DNA from: Euzebyaceae bacterium
GTDB taxonomy: Bacteria > Actinomycetota > Nitriliruptoria > Euzebyales > Egibacteraceae
Length of the DNA stretch: 10,266 nt
Direction of reading: 5' to 3'
Assembly (NCBI GenBank): GCA_013698135.1
Contig: JACCVM010000211.1
Coordinates: forward strand, 1-10,266
The translations under genes and the position numbers were made by a program. Below the pieces are notes generated by a model. It did not search any database. It worked only from the letters and a program-made list of their open reading frames with translations, and had not been told where the DNA came from. This document shows, piece after piece, positions 1-5,950 of this stretch (position 1 is the first letter of the stretch; every line of letters begins with the position of its first letter).

Positions 1-2
1 GC

Positions 3-308
3 GCCTCGGAAGCCCGGGTGTTCTGGCAGATCGTGATGCCGCTGACCACGCCCGCGCTGGCGACGCTGGGGATCCTGACCTTCCTCGGCTCCTGGAACAA
101 CTTCCTGTGGCCGTTGGTCAACAGCACGGACGACAACATGTACACGCTGCCGGTTGCCCTCGCGATCTTCACCAAGGGCCAGTACCAGGCCGACTACGGC
201 CTGCTGATGGCCGGCGCCGTCGTGCTCGTGATCCCGGTCCTCGTGGTGTTCATCGCCCTGCAGCGCTACTTCACTCAAGGCATCGCCACCACCGGCCTCA
301 AGGGATAG
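3..308 (+). CDS. Carbohydrate ABC transporter permease, MalG-like (C-terminal part)
   Basis: This is the 3' end of a gene that begins before the window; the readable frame starts at base 3 and ends with TAG at 306-308. The roughly 100 residues seen begin in the tail of the EAA loop (FWQIVMPLTTPALAT), the cytoplasmic helix by which binding-protein-dependent permeases contact their ATPase. Two hydrophobic membrane segments follow (around ATLGILTFLGSWNNFLWPLV and LLMAGAVVLVIPVLVVFIAL), ending in the RYFTQGIATTGLKG tail typical of the second permease of sugar importers (MalG/UgpE/LacG type). By family knowledge it would form a heterodimer with a MalF-like permease, with the binding protein and partner presumably encoded upstream. 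The next two genes encode glycan-active proteins on the same strand, so import of an oligosaccharide is the likely role. The sugar cannot be told from this fragment. Confidence 0.9.
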   Translation, partial: ASEARVFWQIVMPLTTPALATLGILTFLGSWNNFLWPLVNSTDDNMYTLPVALAIFTKGQYQADYGLLMAGAVVLVIPVLVVFIALQRYFTQGIATTGLKG

Positions 309-344
309 CCCGCCCACCCCAAGCGCCCACCCGCAAGGATGCTC

Positions 345-1916
345 ATGTCCCGGATCCGCCTCTCCATCATCCTGGTGCTGACGCTGTCGCTGTCGCTGCT
401 GGCGATCGCCCCGGCGTCCACTGCCCCCCGACGCTCGCAGGACCACCGCCGCACGTCAGGCGTGCTGCACCGCTACGCCGAAGACACCTACCGCTCCATG
501 GTGGCCATGACCAACAAGCGCACCGGTCTGACCGCCGACAACCTGTCGGCGGACGGTGAGTGCAGTGAGTACACCTCGCCGACCAACATCGGCGCGTACC
601 TGTGGAGCACGTTGGCCGCCCGCGACGTCGGCCTGCTCAGTCGCCGCCAGGCGCGCCGGCGGCTGGCTCGCACGGTGGACACCGTGGGCCAACTCGAGCG
701 ACACGAACCCAGCGGCCAGTTCTACAACTGGTACGACCCGGCCACCCGAGAGAAGCTGACGACCTGGCCGGTGGACGGCAATCCCGTGTACCCGTTCCTG
801 TCGTCGGTCGACAACGGCTGGCTTGCCGCCGGCCTGCGCATGGTGGCACGAGGTGCGCCAGCGCTGCGACGCCCGGCGCTGCGCCTGTATCGCAGCATGG
901 ACTTCGGCTTCTACTACGACCCGCAGGTCGGCCAGATCCGAGGTGGCTACTGGACCGAGCTGCCGCCCAACCAGGTCTACGCCCCCCAGGTCAGCGGCGG
1001 CTGTGAGACCAGCCCCGCCGAGGGCGACACCGGCGAGGGCTGGACCTGTCACCACTACGGCTCGCTGAACACCGAGCCGCGCATCGCCAGCTACATCGGC
1101 ATCGCCAAGGGCGAGATCCCGCCGGAGCACTACTTCAAGACCTTCCGCACCTTCCCGTCCACCTGCGACTGGGGTTGGCAGGAGGCAAAGCCGGCCGGCG
1201 TCAACCGCAGCTACATGGGCGTTGACGTCTTCGAGGGCCACTACACCTACCGAGGCATGGACATCGTGCCGAGTTGGGGCGGCTCGATGTTCGAGGCGCT
1301 GATGGTGCCGCTGTTGGTTCCCGAAGAGCAGTGGGGACCCCGCAGCTGGGGCGTCAACCACCCGCTGTACGTCCGCGCTCAGATCAAGCATGGCCTGAAT
1401 GAAGCCGGCTACGGCTACTGGGGCTTCTCGCCATCCAACAACCCCGCCGGCGGCTACCGCGAGTACGGCGTGGACCAGATCGGGCTGAACCCCGACGGCT
1501 ATAGCTCGGACCAGGAGCGGACCGTCGTCGACAGGGGCTTTGCTTCGGACACACCAGGGGAGCCGCCATGCCGCGAGGCCCAGCCGAAGCCGGACAGCTA
1601 CGGCCACGGCGTCGTCACCCCGCACGCCGCGTTCCTGGCCCTGGACTACAAGCCGAACCGGGCGCTGCGCAACCTGCGACGGTTGCGCCGCGACTTCGAC
1701 CTGTACAGCGCCCACGGCTTCTACGACGCGGTGGACGTGGTCAGCGGCCAGGTGTCGCGCTACTGGCTCGCCCTGGACCAGGGCATGATCATGGCCGCGC
1801 TCGGCAACGAGCTGACCGACGACCACCTGCAGTCCTATTTCGCGCGCGGCCGGGTTCGGCGCGCGGTCAAGCCCCTGCTGAAGATGGAGCGGTTCACCGC
1901 CGGATACGCCCGTTGA
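345..1916 (+). CDS. Secreted glycoamylase-like (PF10091) domain protein
   Basis: A protein of 523 residues with a Sec-type signal peptide (MSRIRLSIILVL..., hydrophobic core about residues 6-22, possible cleavage near APASTA at 22-27). No lipobox is seen. The mature part matches the glycoamylase-like family PF10091: YAEDTYRSM followed by TSPTNIGAYLWS near the N-terminus, WGFSPSNNPAGGYREYG near residues 359-375, YGHGVVTPHAAFLALD near 419, GFYDAVD, and LDQGMIMAAL with Asp478. Characterised PF10091 proteins include GH144 endo-beta-1,2-glucanases, but the family is broad, so the substrate is an inference. Five cysteines in the mature part suit an exported, disulfide-bonded protein. I chose ATG 345 over ATG 339 because the AAGGA at 335-339 then lies 5 bases upstream, whereas it overlaps the earlier ATG. 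It sits 36 bases behind the permease gene and 10 before the GH39 gene, so an operon is likely. Confidence 0.82.
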   Translation: MSRIRLSIILVLTLSLSLLAIAPASTAPRRSQDHRRTSGVLHRYAEDTYRSMVAMTNKRTGLTADNLSADGECSEYTSPTNIGAYLWSTLAARDVGLLSRRQARRRLARTVDTVGQLERHEPSGQFYNWYDPATREKLTTWPVDGNPVYPFLSSVDNGWLAAGLRMVARGAPALRRPALRLYRSMDFGFYYDPQVGQIRGGYWTELPPNQVYAPQVSGGCETSPAEGDTGEGWTCHHYGSLNTEPRIASYIGIAKGEIPPEHYFKTFRTFPSTCDWGWQEAKPAGVNRSYMGVDVFEGHYTYRGMDIVPSWGGSMFEALMVPLLVPEEQWGPRSWGVNHPLYVRAQIKHGLNEAGYGYWGFSPSNNPAGGYREYGVDQIGLNPDGYSSDQERTVVDRGFASDTPGEPPCREAQPKPDSYGHGVVTPHAAFLALDYKPNRALRNLRRLRRDFDLYSAHGFYDAVDVVSGQVSRYWLALDQGMIMAALGNELTDDHLQSYFARGRVRRAVKPLLKMERFTAGYAR

Positions 1917-1926
1917 AGCGGATCCG

Positions 1927-3789
1927 GTGACCGCCCTTCCCAAGCAGACAGCCCGTGAGGACTTCCAGCGCCGCGTCGGCCGGCGCTGGAAGGGACCTGC
2001 CGGCGGATCCGCAACCGAAACCGAGACGACGCTCGCCGCCCCGGCCGGCCTACAAGCCCCGACCCGCTTGCGCGCCGAGGACGGGCGCGGCCAGGTAAGT
2101 CTGCGCTGGCGGCCGGTGCCCGGCGCCATGGGCTACCTCGTCGAGCGGGCCGAACCCGGCTCGCAGGCCTTTTCCCCCGTGGACCACGGCGGCCGCGACG
2201 TCCTGGCCTTTCCCGCCCCCTACTACGCCGACACCACCGGTGAGCCCGGTCAGCGCTACCGCTACCGGGTGACGGCGATCGCCGACCTGGAACACGAGCC
2301 CGGGCCCCGCTCCTCGGCGGTCGAGGGCGGGCCGCTGACCGAGGGCGAGGCGACGGTGGCCCTGCGCGTCCGCGCCGACGCCCCCGCTGCGCCGCTGCGT
2401 CGGGTGTGGCACATGATCGGCAGCGAGCGCCTGTCCCAGTTGGCTGATCCGGTCACGCTCGCTGGCCATCCCGTCGCCGAGGAGTTCGCCGACTCGCTGC
2501 GGATCGCCTGTGACCAGCTCGGCGCCGACCGCGTGCGAGCCCACGCGATCTTCCACGACGATCTCGGGGTCTACCGCGAGGTCGACGGCGAGCCGCAGTA
2601 CGACTTCAGCCGCGTGGACGGCATCTACGACCAGATCCTGGGGATCGGCCTGCGGCCGGTGGTCGAGCTGTCGTTCATGCCACGCCACCTCGCTGCCCAG
2701 CCCGAGCAGACGGTCTTCGAGTACGGCGGCATCATCTCGCCGCCGCGCGACTGGGACCGCTGGGGCGAGTTGTGCGCCCGCCTGGCCGCCCATTTCGTCG
2801 AGCGCTACGGCCTCGACGAGGTCGCCACCTGGAGCTTCGAGGTCTGGAACGAACCTAATCTCGAGGTGTTCTGGACTGGTACCCAGGCCGAGTACTTCCG
2901 GCTGTACGACATCGCCGCGCGCGCTATCAAAGCCGTCGACGAGCGGCTGCTGGTGGGTGGACCATCGACAGCGGCGGCCGGCTGGGTGGGAGCGTTCTGC
3001 GACCACATCCTCGACGAGCAGTCGCCACTGGACTTCGTCTCCACCCACACCTACGGCAACGCGCCGCTGAATGTCCGCGAAGCCCTGCGGGTCCGCGAGC
3101 TGGACGACGTCGCCGTGTGGTGGACCGAGTGGGGCGTCACCCCGACCCACTTCTTCGACGTGACCGACGGCGCCTTCGGTGCCCCGTTCGTGTTGCACGG
3201 CATGAAGCACGCTCAAGACAGCGCGGACGCGTTGGCCTACTGGGTGATCAGCGACCACTTCGAGGAGCTGGGTCGCGCGCCGCGGTTGCTGCACGGCGGC
3301 TTCGGGCTGCTGACGATCGGCAACCTGCGCAAGCCCCGGTTCTGGGCACTGGCCCTGGCCGAGCAGCTCGACGACCGGCTGTGCGAGGTCGAGCTGCGCG
3401 GCGACGGGGCGGGGACGCTGGTCGACGCCTGGGCCTCGCGCACCGACGACGGGCAGGTCGACGTCCTCGCCTGGAACGGCACGTTCGACCAGTCCAAGGC
3501 TGCCAGCGACCCGCTGCTCCTGCGTCGCCTCGTGGTCACGGTGTCGGGCCTGGACGCCGCCGACTACGACGTGACGATCGTGCGCGTCGACACCAGGCAC
3601 TCCTCGATCGCGGCGCACTGGGACTCCGACAAGGCCTGGCCCGACGCGAACGAATGGACTGCCCTGCGGACGGCTGACCGCCTCGATGTCGAAGATCTGG
3701 GTGTCGCGACGCCGACCGACGGCTGCGTCGAACTCGACCTGCAGCTACCGATGCCAGGCGTCGCCCGCATCCGACTGCGGCCACGCTGA
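1927..3789 (+). CDS. GH39-family glycoside hydrolase with N-terminal FN3-like domain
   Basis: A protein of 620 residues with no signal peptide, so probably cytoplasmic. It has a basic N-terminal lead of about 35 residues. A fibronectin-III-like beta domain follows at about 42-137 (VSLRWRPVPGAMGYLVERAE, then YRYRVTAIADLE). A GH39 TIM barrel starts near VWHMIGSERLSQL at residue 160, and a beta-rich C-terminal region follows after about residue 500. The acid/base glutamate is visible in VWNEPN (Glu309) and the nucleophile in WWTEWG (Glu401), as expected for the retaining clan GH-A mechanism. GH39 is known for beta-xylosidase and alpha-L-iduronidase activity; the exact bond cut here cannot be read. 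The GTG start lies 10 bases after the stop of the secreted PF10091 gene, with only a weak CGGA upstream, which suggests translational coupling. The likely job is to cut the oligosaccharide brought in by the ABC importer. Confidence 0.87.
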   Translation: MTALPKQTAREDFQRRVGRRWKGPAGGSATETETTLAAPAGLQAPTRLRAEDGRGQVSLRWRPVPGAMGYLVERAEPGSQAFSPVDHGGRDVLAFPAPYYADTTGEPGQRYRYRVTAIADLEHEPGPRSSAVEGGPLTEGEATVALRVRADAPAAPLRRVWHMIGSERLSQLADPVTLAGHPVAEEFADSLRIACDQLGADRVRAHAIFHDDLGVYREVDGEPQYDFSRVDGIYDQILGIGLRPVVELSFMPRHLAAQPEQTVFEYGGIISPPRDWDRWGELCARLAAHFVERYGLDEVATWSFEVWNEPNLEVFWTGTQAEYFRLYDIAARAIKAVDERLLVGGPSTAAAGWVGAFCDHILDEQSPLDFVSTHTYGNAPLNVREALRVRELDDVAVWWTEWGVTPTHFFDVTDGAFGAPFVLHGMKHAQDSADALAYWVISDHFEELGRAPRLLHGGFGLLTIGNLRKPRFWALALAEQLDDRLCEVELRGDGAGTLVDAWASRTDDGQVDVLAWNGTFDQSKAASDPLLLRRLVVTVSGLDAADYDVTIVRVDTRHSSIAAHWDSDKAWPDANEWTALRTADRLDVEDLGVATPTDGCVELDLQLPMPGVARIRLRPR

Positions 3790-3821
3790 ACGACAGGCTC
3801 CGGCCGCCTTGGGGCCGTCGT
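3790..3821. terminator. Hairpin between convergent genes, probable bidirectional terminator
   Basis: Immediately after the GH39 stop codon, ACGAC (3790-3794) pairs with GTCGT (3817-3821), and after one bulged A, GGCTCC (3796-3801) pairs with GGGGCC (3811-3816, one G-T pair), leaving a 9-base loop. It lies between the 3' ends of the GH39 gene (+) and vapC (-). There is no run of T on either side, so it is not a textbook intrinsic terminator; the call rests on stem and position. Confidence 0.5.
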
Positions 3822-3832
3822 GGCCAACCGCG

Positions 3833-4231
3833 TCAAGCGGCATCGACGCGCAACGCGGTATGCCGGGCGATGACATCGAAGTCCACGTCGCGGTGCAGCA
3901 CCATCGCATTGCTGCGCAGGGCGACCGCCGCGATGACGCAGTCGGTCATCTTGCGAACGGTTTCGCCTCGCTGGCGACAGGCGCGGTAGATCGCCGCGGC
4001 CTGTTCGTAGGTTCCCAGGCCACCGACCGCGAGCAGCTCACAGCGATAGAGCAGGCGCCGGAGTGCAGCCACGCCCGCCGCGTCGTTCGGGCCGGCCAGC
4101 AGCTCCATGACCACGATCTCTGTCGTGGCGACAGGCTGGTCTTGCGACAGCAGCGTTCGAAGGCGCCGGTGGACCGAACTGTCGCTGGCCCGCAGGTATT
4201 CGATCCACGCGGACGTGTCGGCGAGGATCAC
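3833..4231 (-). CDS. vapC: VapC-type PIN-domain ribonuclease toxin
   Basis: A protein of 132 residues, the usual VapC length. The PIN-domain acidic residues are in order: Asp5 in MILADTSAWIEYL, Glu43 in VVMELLAG, Asp97 in KMTDCVIAAVA, and Asp115/Asp117 in HRDVDFDVIA. PIN toxins are magnesium-dependent RNases, often cutting tRNA or rRNA; the target here is unknown. The start is GTG at 4231-4229, because the protein then begins with the conserved beta strand and follows the vapB stop codon after two bases (TAG-CG-GTG), a typical coupled antitoxin-toxin arrangement. A longer reading to 4282 would run into the vapB coding region and adds only non-conserved basic residues. The gene appears intact and its catalytic residues are complete. 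It is convergent with the GH39 gene. Confidence 0.93.
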   Translation of the reverse strand: MILADTSAWIEYLRASDSSVHRRLRTLLSQDQPVATTEIVVMELLAGPNDAAGVAALRRLLYRCELLAVGGLGTYEQAAAIYRACRQRGETVRKMTDCVIAAVALRSNAMVLHRDVDFDVIARHTALRVDAA

Positions 4232-4233
4232 CG

Positions 4234-4440
4234 CTAGCCAAGATCGTCGGGAGCGCGAATCTCGTCGAGGTTGCCTTCCCAACCCGTGCCTTCCATGGCC
4301 AACGCCTCAGCCGTGGTCATCGGATCGCCGACCAGGTTGCGCAGCGCCACGTCCACCGCTTGTCGCTTGGTCGTCAGGCCGTGCAGCCGCATCACCCGCC
4401 GCAGGAGCTCGTCGTCGATGTCGATGTTGGTCCGCCCCAT
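4234..4440 (-). CDS. vapB: VapB-type antitoxin
   Basis: A protein of 68 residues beginning MGRTNIDIDDELLRRVMRL, followed by HGLTTKRQAVDVALRNLV. This is the strand-helix-helix pattern of the VapB antitoxin family (PF09957-like, ribbon-helix-helix type DNA binding). The C-terminal tail, from about residue 40 to DEIRAPDDLG, would bind and block VapC. I chose the ATG at 4440 because the N-terminal beta strand starts there; an in-frame extension to 4554 translates the repeat-rich leader and does not look like protein. No good Shine-Dalgarno is seen: the four bases before ATG are GTCA and the nearest purine-rich match is GGTG, so translation may be weak or leaderless. VapB proteins with their toxin normally repress their own promoter, and a repeated motif directly upstream suits this. 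Confidence 0.92.
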   Translation of the reverse strand: MGRTNIDIDDELLRRVMRLHGLTTKRQAVDVALRNLVGDPMTTAEALAMEGTGWEGNLDEIRAPDDLG

Positions 4441-4442
4441 TG

Positions 4443-4477
4443 ACACCAAGGTACACCTACATACACCTCGATACATC
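4443..4477 (-). promoter_or_regulatory. Candidate vapBC operator: four 10-bp phased repeats
   Basis: On the + strand ACACC occurs at 4443-4447, 4453-4457 and 4463-4467 and ACATC at 4473-4477, so four copies repeat at exactly 10-base steps, one helical turn. On the coding strand they read GATGT, GGTGT, GGTGT, GGTGT, the last ending two bases before the vapB ATG. The two inner copies extend to TACACCT. Ribbon-helix-helix antitoxins bind such short repeated half-sites on one face of DNA, so this is the probable autoregulation site. The stretch is also visibly more AT-rich than its surroundings. No convincing -35/-10 pair could be assigned. Confidence 0.55.
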
Positions 4478-4513
4478 AGGATGTGCGGGCCCATCATCGT
4501 GGCGCACATCCTG
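4477..4513. repeat. Perfect 11-bp inverted repeat upstream of vapB
   Basis: CAGGATGTGCG at 4477-4487 is exactly complementary to CGCACATCCTG at 4503-4513, with a 15-base spacer (GGCCCATCATCGTGG). It lies between the GNAT stop (4574) and vapB (4440), touching the end of the phased repeats. Each arm contains the ACATC/GATGT core of those repeats. It may be part of the operator, or a hairpin ending transcription from the GNAT gene; no T-run follows it on the - strand, which weakens the terminator reading. Confidence 0.6.
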
Positions 4514-4573
4514 GGTGGTGGGGATCGGGTACCGATTCGGTAGCGGATGCCCACCAGGGACGGTCAGCGGCGG

Positions 4574-5452
4574 TCACAGGTACAGGCCGCTGGCGAGGTA
4601 CGGCGTCATCGGGCCGAGCCGGCCTCGGGTCAACAGCGCCCCGCCGGGCTTGAGCACCAGTCCCGCGTCGTAGGCGGTGCGGATGGCCCACTGCTGCGAG
4701 CCGGTGACCGCCCAGATGTCAATGTCGTCGTCTCCCACCGCAGCGAGAACATGGCGTAGCAGCTCGCACGCCACCGCCTCGGTGGTCGCGGCCAAGAGCA
4801 CGACGCGCCCCTCGCGCCACAGCACATAGCCGCGCTCACCGCCTCGGTCCAGCACCGCGAAGCGGCTGCCGAGGTCTCGGATGAAACGCACGTCGTTGCC
4901 GTTGGCCCCATGCGGGACACCACGTACCCGGCGATCGACCTCGACGGTCAGGCCGAAGTCGTCGTCGCCGCCCTCGCGGACGCCGACCGGTGCCGGCGGC
5001 CGATGGCGTACCCGGCCGCTGATCTCCATCGCCGGATGCAGCACGAAGCCCGAGGTGGTGTAGAGGCGCAGGGCGCGGGGGTCGGACGAGGCCATGATGA
5101 TGCCGGCCTCGGCGTCCTTGCCGTAGTCCAACGCGGCGTCCAACAGTCGGCGACCGATCCCGCCACTCTGCGACTCGGGGTGGACGTGGAGCATGGGCAG
5201 GCACCACAGGTACTCACGCAGCAGCGCGACAACATGGCCGACGATGCGCCCGCCCTCGACGGCGACCAGGCAGCCGTCCGGATCGGTGCCCAGTTGGTGG
5301 TGCAGTCGGGCGGCGTTGCGCTCGTGGACGTCGTCGGGCACCAGCTCCGGCTCGCGGCCTTCCTCGCGGTCCTGTGCCTCGAAGGTGGCCATCTTCTGCT
5401 CGTCGACACCCGCGACGTCGTCGGTGGTCATGGGTCGGATCCGCACGTTCAT
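4574..5452 (-). CDS. GNAT-family N-acetyltransferase with extra C-terminal domain
   Basis: A protein of 292 residues. The N-terminal half is a complete GNAT domain: MNVRIRPMTTDDVAGVDEQK (beta 1 and helix 1), GCLVAVEGGRIVGHVVALL (beta 2-3) and LHVHPESQSGGIGRRLLDAAL, with the acetyl-CoA pyrophosphate loop at Gln95-Gly100. ASSDPRALRLYTTSGFVLHPAMEI then marks the end of the fold. From about residue 165 on, a second alpha/beta part follows (RFAVLDRGGERGYVLW, VVLLAATTEAVACELLRHVLA, DDIDIWAVTGSQQWAIRTAYDAGL) that resembles a degenerate second GNAT-like half without a clear CoA loop. The acceptor substrate is unknown. I prefer ATG 5452 over GTG 5461 because family members begin just before the first strand; neither has a good ribosome binding site. 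It follows the small conserved gene by about 100 bases on the same strand. Confidence 0.85.
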   Translation of the reverse strand: MNVRIRPMTTDDVAGVDEQKMATFEAQDREEGREPELVPDDVHERNAARLHHQLGTDPDGCLVAVEGGRIVGHVVALLREYLWCLPMLHVHPESQSGGIGRRLLDAALDYGKDAEAGIIMASSDPRALRLYTTSGFVLHPAMEISGRVRHRPPAPVGVREGGDDDFGLTVEVDRRVRGVPHGANGNDVRFIRDLGSRFAVLDRGGERGYVLWREGRVVLLAATTEAVACELLRHVLAAVGDDDIDIWAVTGSQQWAIRTAYDAGLVLKPGGALLTRGRLGPMTPYLASGLYL

Positions 5453-5551
5453 CGCGGGCACGCTACTGCAACGCCGGACCGCAGCAGCGGCGGTCGTGTG
5501 CCCGCCTCAGTCGCGCGCGCCGGCCCGCGTCGTGCTGCCGACGATCATGCG

Positions 5552-5911
5552 TTATCCCGGCCGGTCCGGGCGGGCGACCGGCTGCTCCTCCAGGACGCTG
5601 CTGCCACTTCCCCCGCGCGAGTCCCACTGCCAGGTCTCGTGCAGTCGCACGCGACCGTCCGCCAGCTCTTCGACGCGGTCGGTTGTGTGCCCGCTGGCGG
5701 TCTCGCCGGCGGTGTCCAGCTGGCTGTAGCGCAGCCGCAGCGTGGTGCCGTCACAGGTGCCGACCACAAAGCCAAGGCGGATGGCGCCGCCGGAGTAGCG
5801 ACCCCACACCATGTCGCCGGCCTGGCGGAAGCGAAACTCGGTGGCGGGGCCGACCTGGCCACCGGCCACGTCGCCAGCGGGACGCAGCACCCGCCCGTCC
5901 ATGTCGACCAT
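5552..5911 (-). CDS. Small conserved protein of the family labelled 'N-acetylglutamate synthase'
   Basis: A soluble protein of 119 residues. It matches, from memory, a widespread family of about 110 residues whose members carry TxFxYxQ, YSGGxIxxG, LRYxQxxxxGExxxG and RLHExWQW motifs. Here these are TEFRFRQAGD, RYSGGAIRLGFVVG, LRLRYSQLDTAGETASGH and GRVRLHETWQWDS, ending in SVLEEQ before a short Pro-rich tail. Databases often call these proteins N-acetylglutamate synthase, yet no GNAT acetyl-CoA loop is visible and the pattern is of repeated beta strands, so I would not accept that function. The start at ATG 5911 is well supported by AGGAGG five bases upstream; an in-frame ATG three codons later lacks this. 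It starts 39 bases after the purD stop on the same strand and could be the third gene of that operon. Role unknown. Confidence 0.78.
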   Translation of the reverse strand: MVDMDGRVLRPAGDVAGGQVGPATEFRFRQAGDMVWGRYSGGAIRLGFVVGTCDGTTLRLRYSQLDTAGETASGHTTDRVEELADGRVRLHETWQWDSRGGSGSSVLEEQPVARPDRPG

Positions 5912-5950
5912 GCGTGCCTCCTGGAGGGTGAGGGCCGGCAGCCCGTGGCG

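Noticed and set aside
456..2129. Long open frame of 557 codons on the - strand, opposite the PF10091 gene and the start of the GH39 gene
   Set aside because: It is antisense to two well-supported genes in GC-rich DNA, where stops are rare in the mirror frame, and its translation has no family-like pattern.
2050..3618. Long open frame of 522 codons on the - strand, opposite the GH39 gene
   Set aside because: Antisense shadow of a gene with both catalytic glutamate motifs; the translation is low in complexity and lacks motifs.
3833..4440. vapBC as a sign of a mobile element or defence island
   Set aside because: No integrase, transposase, attachment-site repeat or other defence gene is seen around it; the pair appears to be a single insertion between ordinary genes.
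4441..4554. N-terminal extension of VapB to an ATG at 4554
   Set aside because: The added 38 residues translate the inverted repeat and phased repeats; the family starts at MGRTNIDID.
5477..5495. GACCGC/GCGGTC inverted repeat between the small conserved gene and the GNAT gene
   Set aside because: Only 6 bp, fully GC-rich apart from one A-T pair, with no T-run; expected by chance at this base composition.
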